Assembly: GCA_023414155.1 (NCBI GenBank)
Contig: JAEZOG010000150.1
Location: forward strand, 1 to 14,663
DNA: 14,663 nucleotides
Reading direction: 5' to 3'
Source of the DNA: Cyanobacteria bacterium OH_CFB_184
Lineage (GTDB): Bacteria; Cyanobacteriota; Vampirovibrionia; Gastranaerophilales; Gastranaerophilaceae
Under the pieces are notes generated by a model. That model did not search any database and had not been told where the DNA came from. It saw only the letters and a list, made by a program, of their open reading frames with translations. Positions 1 to 6,408 of the stretch are shown in pieces (within the stretch, counting starts at the first letter, position 1; each line of letters opens with the position of its first letter). A program made the position numbers and the translations under genes.

Positions 1-833
1 GAAGCTACAAAGGTGAAAAATTTGATGCTGATGCTTTTGGTGCAAGACCATTTGAAATAGTGCTTGATAATGTTTTTGAACAAATGGAGTACAACGGTGT
101 TAAAGTTGATAAAACTAAAGCAGAAAACATTAAGTCAAATGTCTTAGAGAAAATGTTAGCTCCTGCTTTTGATAAATATCTAACAATGTATAAAACATTA
201 GTTACTCTTCCTGGTGATCCTACAGACTTTGCCGGTGATAAAGTTGGTTTAACAGGCTATGAAACTAAAGCTAAGAACTATTTCCAGCAAAACAGAAATA
301 CTATCCGTTGGGAATGGCTAGAGAAGGATTCTGAAAGCAAAGGCGAGGTTAATAACCTTAATGGCTACAAGCCTTATATTGAAAATTTCTATAATGAAAT
401 GAACAATATATTGGCGTTAAGAAATGCGGAAAAATTAAGCGCATTAAATGATGGTATCCCGGTGACTTTATCAAATGCAAAAAATAGTGATTTTGCATCT
501 ATTCTAAGATATAATGACAAAGGTTCGATTGTATTGTCTTTATATAATGGTACAGGTGCTAAGCCTGAGCCTGGAGTAATGGACAGAGATGATGTGTTTG
601 TTGATCATATTTCTTTAGATAAAGGAAAGTTAAAAGAAGGACTAGCTGCTGGATTGTCTAAAGATCTTGTCTTTAAGTCAACGCAAGAAGGTGATGAACA
701 ATCAGTGTATAGAATAAAAAATTATGGTGGTAATTACGTGTTAGAAAAATTTGCTAACGCTGATTCAACAGATTCTATTCCAATTCATATGAAGCCGTCA
801 GATAAAAACGTATTAGTTCTTTATAAAGAATAA
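1..833 (+). CDS. Unrecognised protein, 3' part only (5' end outside window)
   Basis: The reading frame is open from base 3 to the TAA at 831-833, giving 276 visible residues. A GTG at 60 could be read as a start. However, the frame upstream of it has no stop and reads as ordinary protein (SYKGEKFDADAFGARPFEI), so the gene very probably begins to the left of the window. I do not recognise the family. The visible part is hydrophilic and mixed in charge, with no membrane span and no obvious metal-binding or nucleotide-binding motif. Aromatic, Asn and Lys residues are frequent. The last 60 residues (YRIKNYGGNYVLEKF and onward) alternate in a way that suggests beta strands. A hairpin with a T-run follows 14 nt after the stop and should end its transcript. 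A lineage-specific or cell-surface role is possible, but nothing seen establishes it. Confidence 0.75.
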   Translation, partial: SYKGEKFDADAFGARPFEIVLDNVFEQMEYNGVKVDKTKAENIKSNVLEKMLAPAFDKYLTMYKTLVTLPGDPTDFAGDKVGLTGYETKAKNYFQQNRNTIRWEWLEKDSESKGEVNNLNGYKPYIENFYNEMNNILALRNAEKLSALNDGIPVTLSNAKNSDFASILRYNDKGSIVLSLYNGTGAKPEPGVMDRDDVFVDHISLDKGKLKEGLAAGLSKDLVFKSTQEGDEQSVYRIKNYGGNYVLEKFANADSTDSIPIHMKPSDKNVLVLYKE

Positions 834-841
834 TTAGCTAA

Positions 842-870
842 TTTATAAAAAAATCCCTTTGTAGTACAAT
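842..870 (+). promoter_or_regulatory. Putative cysS promoter
   Basis: TTTATA (842-847, four of six to TTGACA) and TACAAT (865-870, five of six to TATAAT) are 17 nt apart. The start of transcription would fall near 877, inside the loop of the terminator hairpin. A transcript from here would contain only the right arm and leave the AAGGGA ribosome binding site free. This is inferred from consensus matching in AT-rich DNA. Confidence 0.4.
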
Positions 871-896
871 GTTTGAGTTACTCGAAGGGATTTTTT
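848..896 (+). terminator. Hairpin terminator of the upstream gene, overlapping the cysS leader
   Basis: The arms AAAAAATCCCTT (848-859) and AAGGGATTTTTT (885-896) are perfectly complementary over 12 bp, with a 25-nt loop. The right arm ends in six T, as expected of an intrinsic terminator for the gene ending at 833. The loop is longer than usual. The right arm also contains AAGGGA, which sits 6 nt before the cysS ATG, so the structure may additionally hide the cysS ribosome binding site in read-through transcripts. Confidence 0.6.
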
Positions 897-2342
897 ATGT
901 TAAAAGTTTTCAATTCATTTTCAGGCGATTTAGAAGAATTTAAACCAATTAATGATAATAAGGTTAGTATGTATGTTTGTCGACCTACTGTTTATGATCA
1001 TCCGCATTTAGGCCATGCCAGATGCTATATCACTTGGGATATGGTTTATAGATATTTAAAATTCTTAGGGTATGAGGTTACTTATTGTCGTAACGTTACT
1101 GATGTTGATGATAAGATCTTGGCTAAAGCAAAAGCGGAGAATTCTACTCAAGAAGAAGTTTCAAAAAAATATTATGATATTTTTTCAGAGAGCATGAAAA
1201 ATTTAAATGTATTGAAACCTGATATAGAGCCTTTCGCTACTAAAAATATTGGAGAAATGATCGCAATTGTTAAAAACCTTATTGATAATGGATTTGCATA
1301 TGAGGTTGATGGTGATGTTTATTTCAGAGTTAAAAAATTTGACGAATATGGTAAATTAAGCAAACAACCTATTGATGATTTAGTAGCAGGTGCTAGAGTT
1401 GAAGCTTCCGGTAAAAAAGAAGATTTCTTAGATTTTGCTCTATGGAAAAAAGATGATATTGATGGCTTTAAAAGTCCTTGGGGACTTGGAAGACCGGGTT
1501 GGCACATAGAATGTAGCGCAATGGCAAGAAAACATTTAGCTAAGCAAATTGATATTCATGCTGGTGGTGCAGATTTAATTTTCCCTCATCATGAAAACGA
1601 GATAGCTCAGTCTGAATGTGCAAATGGATGTAAGTTTGTAAAATACTGGTTGCACAATGGCTTTGTTACTATAAATAAAGAAAAAATGTCTAAGTCACTC
1701 AAGAATTTTGTTTCTATAAGCGATTTATTAGCTAGCTATGATGCAAACACTATTAGGTTTTTCATACTGACAAACCATTATAGAATGCCTGTTGAATTCA
1801 ATGATTTAGCTTTATATAGCGCTCAAGCAGGATTTAAAAGATTAAAATCTTCGATTAATGAAGTTCTTGAATATGTAGGAGCTGATAACTTAATATCTGA
1901 TATTCATACTGAGGAAATTGAACAGTTTATAGAAGCAATGAATAATGATTTTAATACGTCTGTGGCGATGTCAGTTTTGTTTGACTTGGCGACAAAAGCT
2001 AATAAAGCTAAAGCAGCTCAAGATAAGCAAGAAGCTGCAAAATACGCATCTGCACTTGTAAAACTCACTGATGTTTTGGGTTTTACTGTAGAAAAAGAGC
2101 AAATTTCAGAAGAAGAATTGCAAAATAGATTATCAACTATAATAGATGATTTCGATTTCTTAACAAATGATGAAAAAGCCTTAACCGGCAATGATTTGAT
2201 GGCAAAAATTATCACTGTCAGAAATCAGGCAAGAAATGATAAAAACTGGCAAATCGCAGACAGTATAAGAAATTCTTTAAATAAAATAAATATTGTACTA
2301 AAGGATAATAAAGATAGTACTATCTGGCAAGAAAGGCAATAA
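897..2342 (+). CDS. cysS: Cysteinyl-tRNA synthetase
   Basis: This class I synthetase charges tRNA-Cys with cysteine in the cytoplasm. With the ATG at 897 the protein has 481 residues, a normal length for the family, and begins MLKVFNSFSG like its homologues. An in-frame TTG at 873 would add 8 residues encoded by the terminator arm and is rejected. The ATG has AAGGGA at 885-890 in good position. The HIGH signature is HLGH at 37-40 and KMSKS is at 263-267. The zinc ligands expected from the E. coli enzyme are all present: Cys28, Cys206, His231 and Glu235 (in FPHHENE). The C-terminal part from about residue 320 is the helical anticodon-binding region, and the protein ends near the usual Trp. It appears to be a single gene between two terminators. 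Confidence 0.97.
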   Translation: MLKVFNSFSGDLEEFKPINDNKVSMYVCRPTVYDHPHLGHARCYITWDMVYRYLKFLGYEVTYCRNVTDVDDKILAKAKAENSTQEEVSKKYYDIFSESMKNLNVLKPDIEPFATKNIGEMIAIVKNLIDNGFAYEVDGDVYFRVKKFDEYGKLSKQPIDDLVAGARVEASGKKEDFLDFALWKKDDIDGFKSPWGLGRPGWHIECSAMARKHLAKQIDIHAGGADLIFPHHENEIAQSECANGCKFVKYWLHNGFVTINKEKMSKSLKNFVSISDLLASYDANTIRFFILTNHYRMPVEFNDLALYSAQAGFKRLKSSINEVLEYVGADNLISDIHTEEIEQFIEAMNNDFNTSVAMSVLFDLATKANKAKAAQDKQEAAKYASALVKLTDVLGFTVEKEQISEEELQNRLSTIIDDFDFLTNDEKALTGNDLMAKIITVRNQARNDKNWQIADSIRNSLNKINIVLKDNKDSTIWQERQ

Positions 2343-2418
2343 TGCAGGAACTTTTGATAACTTCTTTATGTCTAAGTTAAAACATGAGTTTAACGAAGAA
2401 TAAGGAAGTTGCATAAAT

Positions 2419-2446
2419 AAAAACATGCTACTGCTAGCATGTTTTT
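2419..2446. terminator. Two-way hairpin terminator
   Basis: AAAAACATGCTA (2419-2430) pairs perfectly with TAGCATGTTTTT (2435-2446) around a 4-nt loop. Because the stem begins with A and ends with T, it can act in both directions. It would end cysS on the plus strand and the 30-residue miniprotein gene (stop at 2471) on the minus strand. Confidence 0.85.
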
Positions 2447-2470
2447 GTTGGATATATGTTACCTACTCTA

Positions 2471-2563
2471 CTAATGAGCTGTGCGTTTTTCAACCATCAT
2501 AGGTATAGCGATTAAACCTAGGTACATAACCAATCCGAAGAAAACTACATAAAATGCATCCAT
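2471..2563 (-). CDS. 30-residue single-span membrane miniprotein
   Basis: An ATG at 2563-2561 opens a 30-codon frame ending in TAG at 2471. It is preceded by a strong ribosome binding site, AGGAAG (2574-2569), 5 nt upstream. The protein begins MDAFYVVFFG, has one hydrophobic segment at about residues 5-24, and ends in a short charged tail, VEKRTAH. It therefore looks like a single-pass inner-membrane peptide with a charged C-terminus. The gene is isolated: the zinc-ribbon gene diverges from it and a two-way terminator lies just downstream. I do not recognise the family. Tiny accessory subunits of membrane complexes (CydX, KdpF and similar) have this architecture, but there is no sequence match I could defend. 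Translation itself is inferred from the ribosome binding site, codon sense and gene placement. Confidence 0.7.
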   Translation of the reverse strand: MDAFYVVFFGLVMYLGLIAIPMMVEKRTAH

Positions 2564-2647
2564 AACAACTTCCTTTACTTTATCACATGTATATTATTCC
2601 CAAGAAAGAAATAAGTTAAACCTGTATTCAGAAAAAACTGATGAGGT

Positions 2648-2653
2648 TATAAT
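2648..2653 (+). promoter_or_regulatory. -10 element of the zinc-ribbon gene
   Basis: A perfect TATAAT lies 18 nt before the ATG at 2672. It predicts transcription from about 2660 and a very short leader containing GAGG (2663-2666). No convincing -35 hexamer is seen; TATTCA at 2625-2630 is correctly spaced but poor. Confidence 0.45.
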
Positions 2654-2671
2654 TAAAAGTATGAGGTATTT

Positions 2672-3010
2672 ATGGACAAGTTAAAAATTACTAAGCTATT
2701 TGCAGACCTTTGTTGCTCTGAGTGCAAGCATGATTTTACAGAAGAATCCATTTCAATTATCAGACAAGAGCACGGCTTATACGTTGTTCAGGTGACTTGT
2801 GAGCATTGCAATAAAACATTCGGTCTTGCATTTTTAGGACTTGAGTCAATTGCGCTAAAACCACATGAAATTGAAGATGAGTATATGCGTTTAACAATTC
2901 AGGAAGGTCCAGCTAGTATTTCTGCTGATGATGTACTTGATGCACATAGATTTATCCAGAATATGGATAGCGATTGGAGCAAGTATATTCCTGAAGAGTT
3001 CAAGAATTAA
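2672..3010 (+). CDS. Small two-CxxC zinc-ribbon protein, function unknown
   Basis: This is a 112-residue soluble protein. Two Cys pairs, C15-x2-C18 and C43-x2-C46, are separated by a stretch predicted as beta hairpin (SISIIRQEHGLYVVQVTC), which is the layout of a zinc ribbon. The part after residue 60 is acidic and probably helical (DDVLDAHRFIQNM). The start is the ATG at 2672, with GAGG 5 nt upstream. The family is not recognised. Zinc ribbons of this kind are found in small nucleic-acid-binding or protein-interaction modules, so a regulatory or RNA-related role is possible but unproven. Its TAA overlaps the TAA of the convergent phosphatase gene by 4 bp, and there is no terminator between them. 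Confidence 0.85.
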   Translation: MDKLKITKLFADLCCSECKHDFTEESISIIRQEHGLYVVQVTCEHCNKTFGLAFLGLESIALKPHEIEDEYMRLTIQEGPASISADDVLDAHRFIQNMDSDWSKYIPEEFKN

Positions 3011-4494
3011 AGAAACTTGATTCTATTGTCTTTAACGATGTCGAAAGGTTGATTATTCATTTTTTTGATGTAATCTACAGCAACTTTATCTTTGTCAAAA
3101 TCATAGTGATCAAGCATTTGATCGGTTTTCTTTAACATAGTGAAGTTGTCGCCGCCGTTGCACATATAGTCATCGTAGATTGTTACATAGTTTTTATTAG
3201 GGTTAGGATTGTTGACGTCAATTGGAGTTTTGTTGTTGTTTTTATCAATGAAGCTTGCTTCAACAACCTTTCCTTCTTTATTTAAAGTATATGTCAGACC
3301 TGAAACTTGTAATATATTTGGCTTGTGATCAGGTGTTTTAAGTGAAGTACCGCCAAGATTTAAGGCATCTACTAATTCTTTTTCAGACAAGTTTACTTTG
3401 CATAATTTGTTTTTGAATGGGAAAATACTGGACATATCACGCTCAGTGATTAGTCCTGATGTTAAGCAACCTCTAAAGTTGCCTGAGTTTACAAGAACCA
3501 GATCAACGTCCATTTCTTTTCTTACAGCATCAGCAACGAAGCTAGCATATGGATTTTCTTCTATCAAAGGTTCTTTTGGATATGGATCAGCTTTTCTTAA
3601 GTTTCCGATTACAGGTGACTCACCTAGTATTTTATCTGTCATCGTAGTCATAAGAAGGTTTTTGCCATAGTCAGCAGATTTAATTACATTGTTTTGAACT
3701 TGAACGATTTGACCTTTGTCGTTGTATTCTAAATTAAGAATACCAAAGTGATGCCCGTCTCTTCCTGCTTGAGTAATTACTACAGGTTCACCTGTTGGAG
3801 AATAGAATAGGTTTTCTCCTTCTTTAACCCCTTCTATAAGGTCATGTGAGTGTCCGCCTAAGATTACATCGATTCCAGATACGGATTTGGCGATATTCTT
3901 TTCTTCTGTGTTTCCAACGTGAGACAGAAGTATGATTTTGTTGATGCCTTGTGCTTTTAGTTTATTTACTTCTTCTTGAAGTTCTTTAATAGTGTCTTCT
4001 TTGCTATCTACTGTTACGCCTTCTAAAAGATCTTTGTTTTTAATTCTTTTATTTAAATCTATCGGTTGAAGACCAACTATTCCGTACTTATTGCCGTTTT
4101 CTTCGATGATTGTTGAATTTGCAACTTTATTTTTTAAAGCTGAATTTTCAGGAATATTAATATTTAGTCCTAAAAATTTAGTTTTAATATCTTTAATTAT
4201 GCTTCCTAATTTTGAAACAGATATATCAAACTCGTGGTTTCCAATTGTGCTGGCTTGTATACCAGCTGTTTGCAAGAATGTTGCTGCAGTGATGTTGGTT
4301 TTTTCATCTTTTCCAATAAAGGTGTCACCTGAACAGAGTTTTAGTCCATCAACGTTTTGTTTTTTTACGAAAGAGTCAAACTGAGCTGATGCGTTTGTAA
4401 TTTGCTCCATTTTTGGAATTTGACCATGCACGTCGTTAACATAAAAGATTGATGACTTAACGTTTTGAGAATTAGACCCGACTGAATTAACCAT
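3007..4494 (-). CDS. UshA-type metallophosphatase / 5'-nucleotidase without signal peptide
   Basis: This two-domain enzyme should hydrolyse phosphate esters of nucleotides (5'-nucleotidase or 2',3'-cyclic nucleotide phosphodiesterase) using two metal ions. The metallophosphatase domain shows all its blocks: D21-x-H23 in NDVHG, SGDTF with D57, GNHEFD with N86 and H87, LSHVG with H192, and GGHSH with H215 and H217. The C-terminal nucleotidase domain starts near residue 300 (NPYASFVADAVRK, VNSGNFRGCL, SSIFPFKN). The chosen start is the ATG at 4494 (495 residues). A GTG three codons upstream is in frame but has worse ribosome binding site spacing. The N-terminus is only about 15 hydrophilic residues before the first catalytic strand. 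It therefore lacks the signal peptide typical of UshA and YfkN, which suggests a cytoplasmic enzyme or an unusual export route. The natural substrate cannot be read from sequence. Confidence 0.9.
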   Translation of the reverse strand: MVNSVGSNSQNVKSSIFYVNDVHGQIPKMEQITNASAQFDSFVKKQNVDGLKLCSGDTFIGKDEKTNITAATFLQTAGIQASTIGNHEFDISVSKLGSIIKDIKTKFLGLNINIPENSALKNKVANSTIIEENGNKYGIVGLQPIDLNKRIKNKDLLEGVTVDSKEDTIKELQEEVNKLKAQGINKIILLSHVGNTEEKNIAKSVSGIDVILGGHSHDLIEGVKEGENLFYSPTGEPVVITQAGRDGHHFGILNLEYNDKGQIVQVQNNVIKSADYGKNLLMTTMTDKILGESPVIGNLRKADPYPKEPLIEENPYASFVADAVRKEMDVDLVLVNSGNFRGCLTSGLITERDMSSIFPFKNKLCKVNLSEKELVDALNLGGTSLKTPDHKPNILQVSGLTYTLNKEGKVVEASFIDKNNNKTPIDVNNPNPNKNYVTIYDDYMCNGGDNFTMLKKTDQMLDHYDFDKDKVAVDYIKKMNNQPFDIVKDNRIKFL

Positions 4495-4572
4495 ATAAAC
4501 CACACTCTTAGCTATTGATACTTATATAAAGATCCTCAAAAACTATTTTGCCATGATAAGAGAAAATATTTA

Positions 4573-5244
4573 TTAAATGTTACATTCTTTTATTTTAATG
4601 CTGGCTTGTAATAGGTCGTTAGTTGTTGTTATTTTGAAGTTTGAATATTCTCCTTCAATAACATAAACATCCACGCCTAAATGCTCAAGTAAGCCGGCAT
4701 CGTCACTATAATTCTCACCTTTTAATTTATTATGAGCATCTAGTATTAAGTTGTAATCAAATATCTGTGGTGTCTGAACATTCCATAAAAAATCACGGTT
4801 TGGTGTTTCTATGATTTTAAGGTTTTCGTCTACTTTTTTAATTGTATCTATTGTCTTGACTGCAACAATTACAGCTTTAGTTTGCTTTGCTTTTTCAAGA
4901 CATTTTATGATTGTTTCTTTTTTTATTAAAGGTCTTGCGCCATCATGAATAATCACGTAGCTGCAATCTTCACAAGCTTTTAATCCGTTATAGACAGATT
5001 CTTGCCTGTTTTGTCCGCCTTGCACAATTTTGATTTTCGGGTAATTGTCTTTTAGTATTTGTTTAAGCTCGGGCATCAATTCTTTTGATGCAGGAATGAT
5101 TATTTCTTCAACTTCTTTTATTGAATGAATTGTTTCTATTGAGTGAAGTATAACGGGTTTTCCCTCAAGGTTTTCTAATAATTTATTTTTGCCCTGGTAT
5201 CTTGAAGATGACCCTCCAGCTGGAATTATTGCTTTTATGTTCAT
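4573..5244 (-). CDS. ispD: 2-C-methyl-D-erythritol 4-phosphate cytidylyltransferase
   Basis: IspD transfers CMP from CTP to MEP in the non-mevalonate isoprenoid pathway. The 223-residue length is typical. Motifs in order are: the nucleotide loop PAGGSSSRY (8-16) with R15, and K21; GGQNRQESVYNGL (76-88); HDGARP (100-105) with D101; VKTIDTIK (129-136); R150 and WNVQTPQIF (154-162); DDAGLLE (181-187); and NFKITTTNDL (202-211) with K204. These correspond to the known E. coli active-site positions. The ATG at 5244 shares one base with the TAA of thiL (TAATG), so the two genes are very probably cotranscribed and translationally coupled. The gene implies that this organism makes isoprenoids by the MEP route. 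No other MEP gene is in the window. Confidence 0.96.
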   Translation of the reverse strand: MNIKAIIPAGGSSSRYQGKNKLLENLEGKPVILHSIETIHSIKEVEEIIIPASKELMPELKQILKDNYPKIKIVQGGQNRQESVYNGLKACEDCSYVIIHDGARPLIKKETIIKCLEKAKQTKAVIVAVKTIDTIKKVDENLKIIETPNRDFLWNVQTPQIFDYNLILDAHNKLKGENYSDDAGLLEHLGVDVYVIEGEYSNFKITTTNDLLQASIKIKECNI

Positions 5245-6203
5245 TATTTCCTCTCAAAATGATTAAAACTTTTGTTTTCGAATATTTCTTTTGTAATTAC
5301 TAAGTTTTCACCGTTGTTTTTTATGTAGATGTTAGGATTTTCTGATTTTTCTGTAACTTTGCCTATTACTTTAAATTCGTTTTTAGCTAATTTATTGATA
5401 TATTCTTCAGGTACACAGGCAATCAGCTCATAGTCTTCGCCTCCCCAAAAAATCCAATCTTTATAATTTTGATTATACTTTGTTGCGATATTTTCTATTT
5501 CTTTATCGTAAGGTATTTTATCAAAATCGACTTCAATAGAGCATTTGCTTGCTTCAGAAATTTTGTACAACGCATCAATTAACCCGTCAGAAGTGTCCAT
5601 AACAGCTATATTTTGATTGGCGATTTCTGCAAGTTCTAATCCGTTTTCAACTTTTGGAATAGGATCGATGTGTGCGTTTATAATGTTTTCATTTGCATTT
5701 ATATTTTTAGATAAACAGTACAAGCCACAAGCACTTGAACCGAAATTTCCAGTTGCGATAATCACATCATCTTTTTTTGCAAAAGATCTTGAAGATATAA
5801 ATTTAGACGTTTTTTTGCCTATTGCAGTGATACTGATAAAAAGCTTATCACTACCTGTAATGTCGCCACCTGCAACAGTTACGTTATATTCTTTGCAAAT
5901 ATCGTTTACGCCCTTGTAGTATTCTTCTATAAAATTCTCATCCAGATATGATGGAATTGATAGAGAAATTAAAACATATTTTGGAGTAGAAATACTTGCT
6001 GCAATATCGCTTATATTTACCGCAATTGATTTTCTGCCTAATTTATAAGGGGTTGTGGTTTTTAGAGAAAAATGTACATTTTCAACTAATGAGTCTTGAG
6101 TTATAAAAATATCTAAATCCTTTAGATAAGCACAATCATCGCCTATAAGGCGAGAATCAGACAATGTATTGCTTATTATTTTTATAAAATCAAGTTCTTT
6201 CAT
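5244..6203 (-). CDS. thiL: Thiamine-monophosphate kinase
   Basis: ThiL phosphorylates thiamine monophosphate with ATP to give the active cofactor thiamine diphosphate. The 319 residues match the family length. Signature blocks are GDDCAYL (21-27), TQDSLVENVHF (35-45), LGRKSIAVNISDIAA (55-69), AGGDIT (111-116), the GNFGSSACGL glycine block (152-161), DTSDGL (203-208) and GGEDYEL (254-260). The acidic metal- and ATP-binding residues in GDD, SDIA, GGD and SDG are all kept. The start is the ATG at 6203; the upstream ribosome binding site is weak. The gene is first in a thiL-ispD unit and no other thi gene is nearby. No THI-box riboswitch is visible in the 205 bp between thiL and pgi. Confidence 0.95.
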   Translation of the reverse strand: MKELDFIKIISNTLSDSRLIGDDCAYLKDLDIFITQDSLVENVHFSLKTTTPYKLGRKSIAVNISDIAASISTPKYVLISLSIPSYLDENFIEEYYKGVNDICKEYNVTVAGGDITGSDKLFISITAIGKKTSKFISSRSFAKKDDVIIATGNFGSSACGLYCLSKNINANENIINAHIDPIPKVENGLELAEIANQNIAVMDTSDGLIDALYKISEASKCSIEVDFDKIPYDKEIENIATKYNQNYKDWIFWGGEDYELIACVPEEYINKLAKNEFKVIGKVTEKSENPNIYIKNNGENLVITKEIFENKSFNHFERK

Positions 6204-6369
6204 TTCTAAATTTTATCACCAAAGCTAGATTTGTTATAGAAAATAGATTTTTTTCTTAAAAAACCGCATTAGCCAAAGAAAAATATTAAAATCATCCCAA
6301 TTTCATTAAAAATGTTACGTTTTTTAAAAAAATAATAATGATTTTACTATCTTTTATTCTGTCAGCAAG

Positions 6370-6375
6370 TACAAT
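6370..6375 (+). promoter_or_regulatory. Possible -10 element for pgi in the divergent thiL-pgi intergenic region
   Basis: TACAAT is the best -10 match in front of pgi and would give a leader of about 27 nt. No -35 hexamer is correctly spaced; TTTACT at 6343-6348 is about 21 nt away. The rest of the 205-bp region between thiL and pgi (6204-6408) is A- and T-tract-rich and shows no gene, riboswitch or tRNA. The pgi ribosome binding site is GAGGGA at 6398-6403, 5 nt before the ATG. Confidence 0.3.
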
Positions 6376-6408
6376 AAGTGTAATAGTAGATTGAAATGAG
6401 GGAATAAA

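Noticed and set aside
873..896. In-frame TTG start that would lengthen cysS by 8 residues
   Set aside because: The extension is encoded by the hairpin loop and arm. The ATG at 897 has a well-placed AAGGGA and matches the family N-terminus MLK-F.
2341..2402. Short protein-like frame just after cysS, ending in MSKLKHEFNEE
   Set aside because: It has only 11 codons from its ATG and no ribosome binding site. CysS already ends at the expected point, so it is not a frameshifted tail.
4495..4503. GTG start three codons upstream of the nucleotidase ATG
   Set aside because: The purine-rich AAGAG is too close to it, and the extension adds nothing resembling a signal peptide.
6287..6346. 9-bp inverted repeat TAAAATCAT / ATGATTTTA in the thiL-pgi gap
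   Set aside because: The arms are 42 nt apart and very AT-rich. A match of this length is expected by chance in such a region, so an operator is not supported.
6204..6408. Possible thiamine riboswitch in front of thiL
   Set aside because: I see no THI-box conserved core on the minus strand, and the region is mostly A and T tracts.
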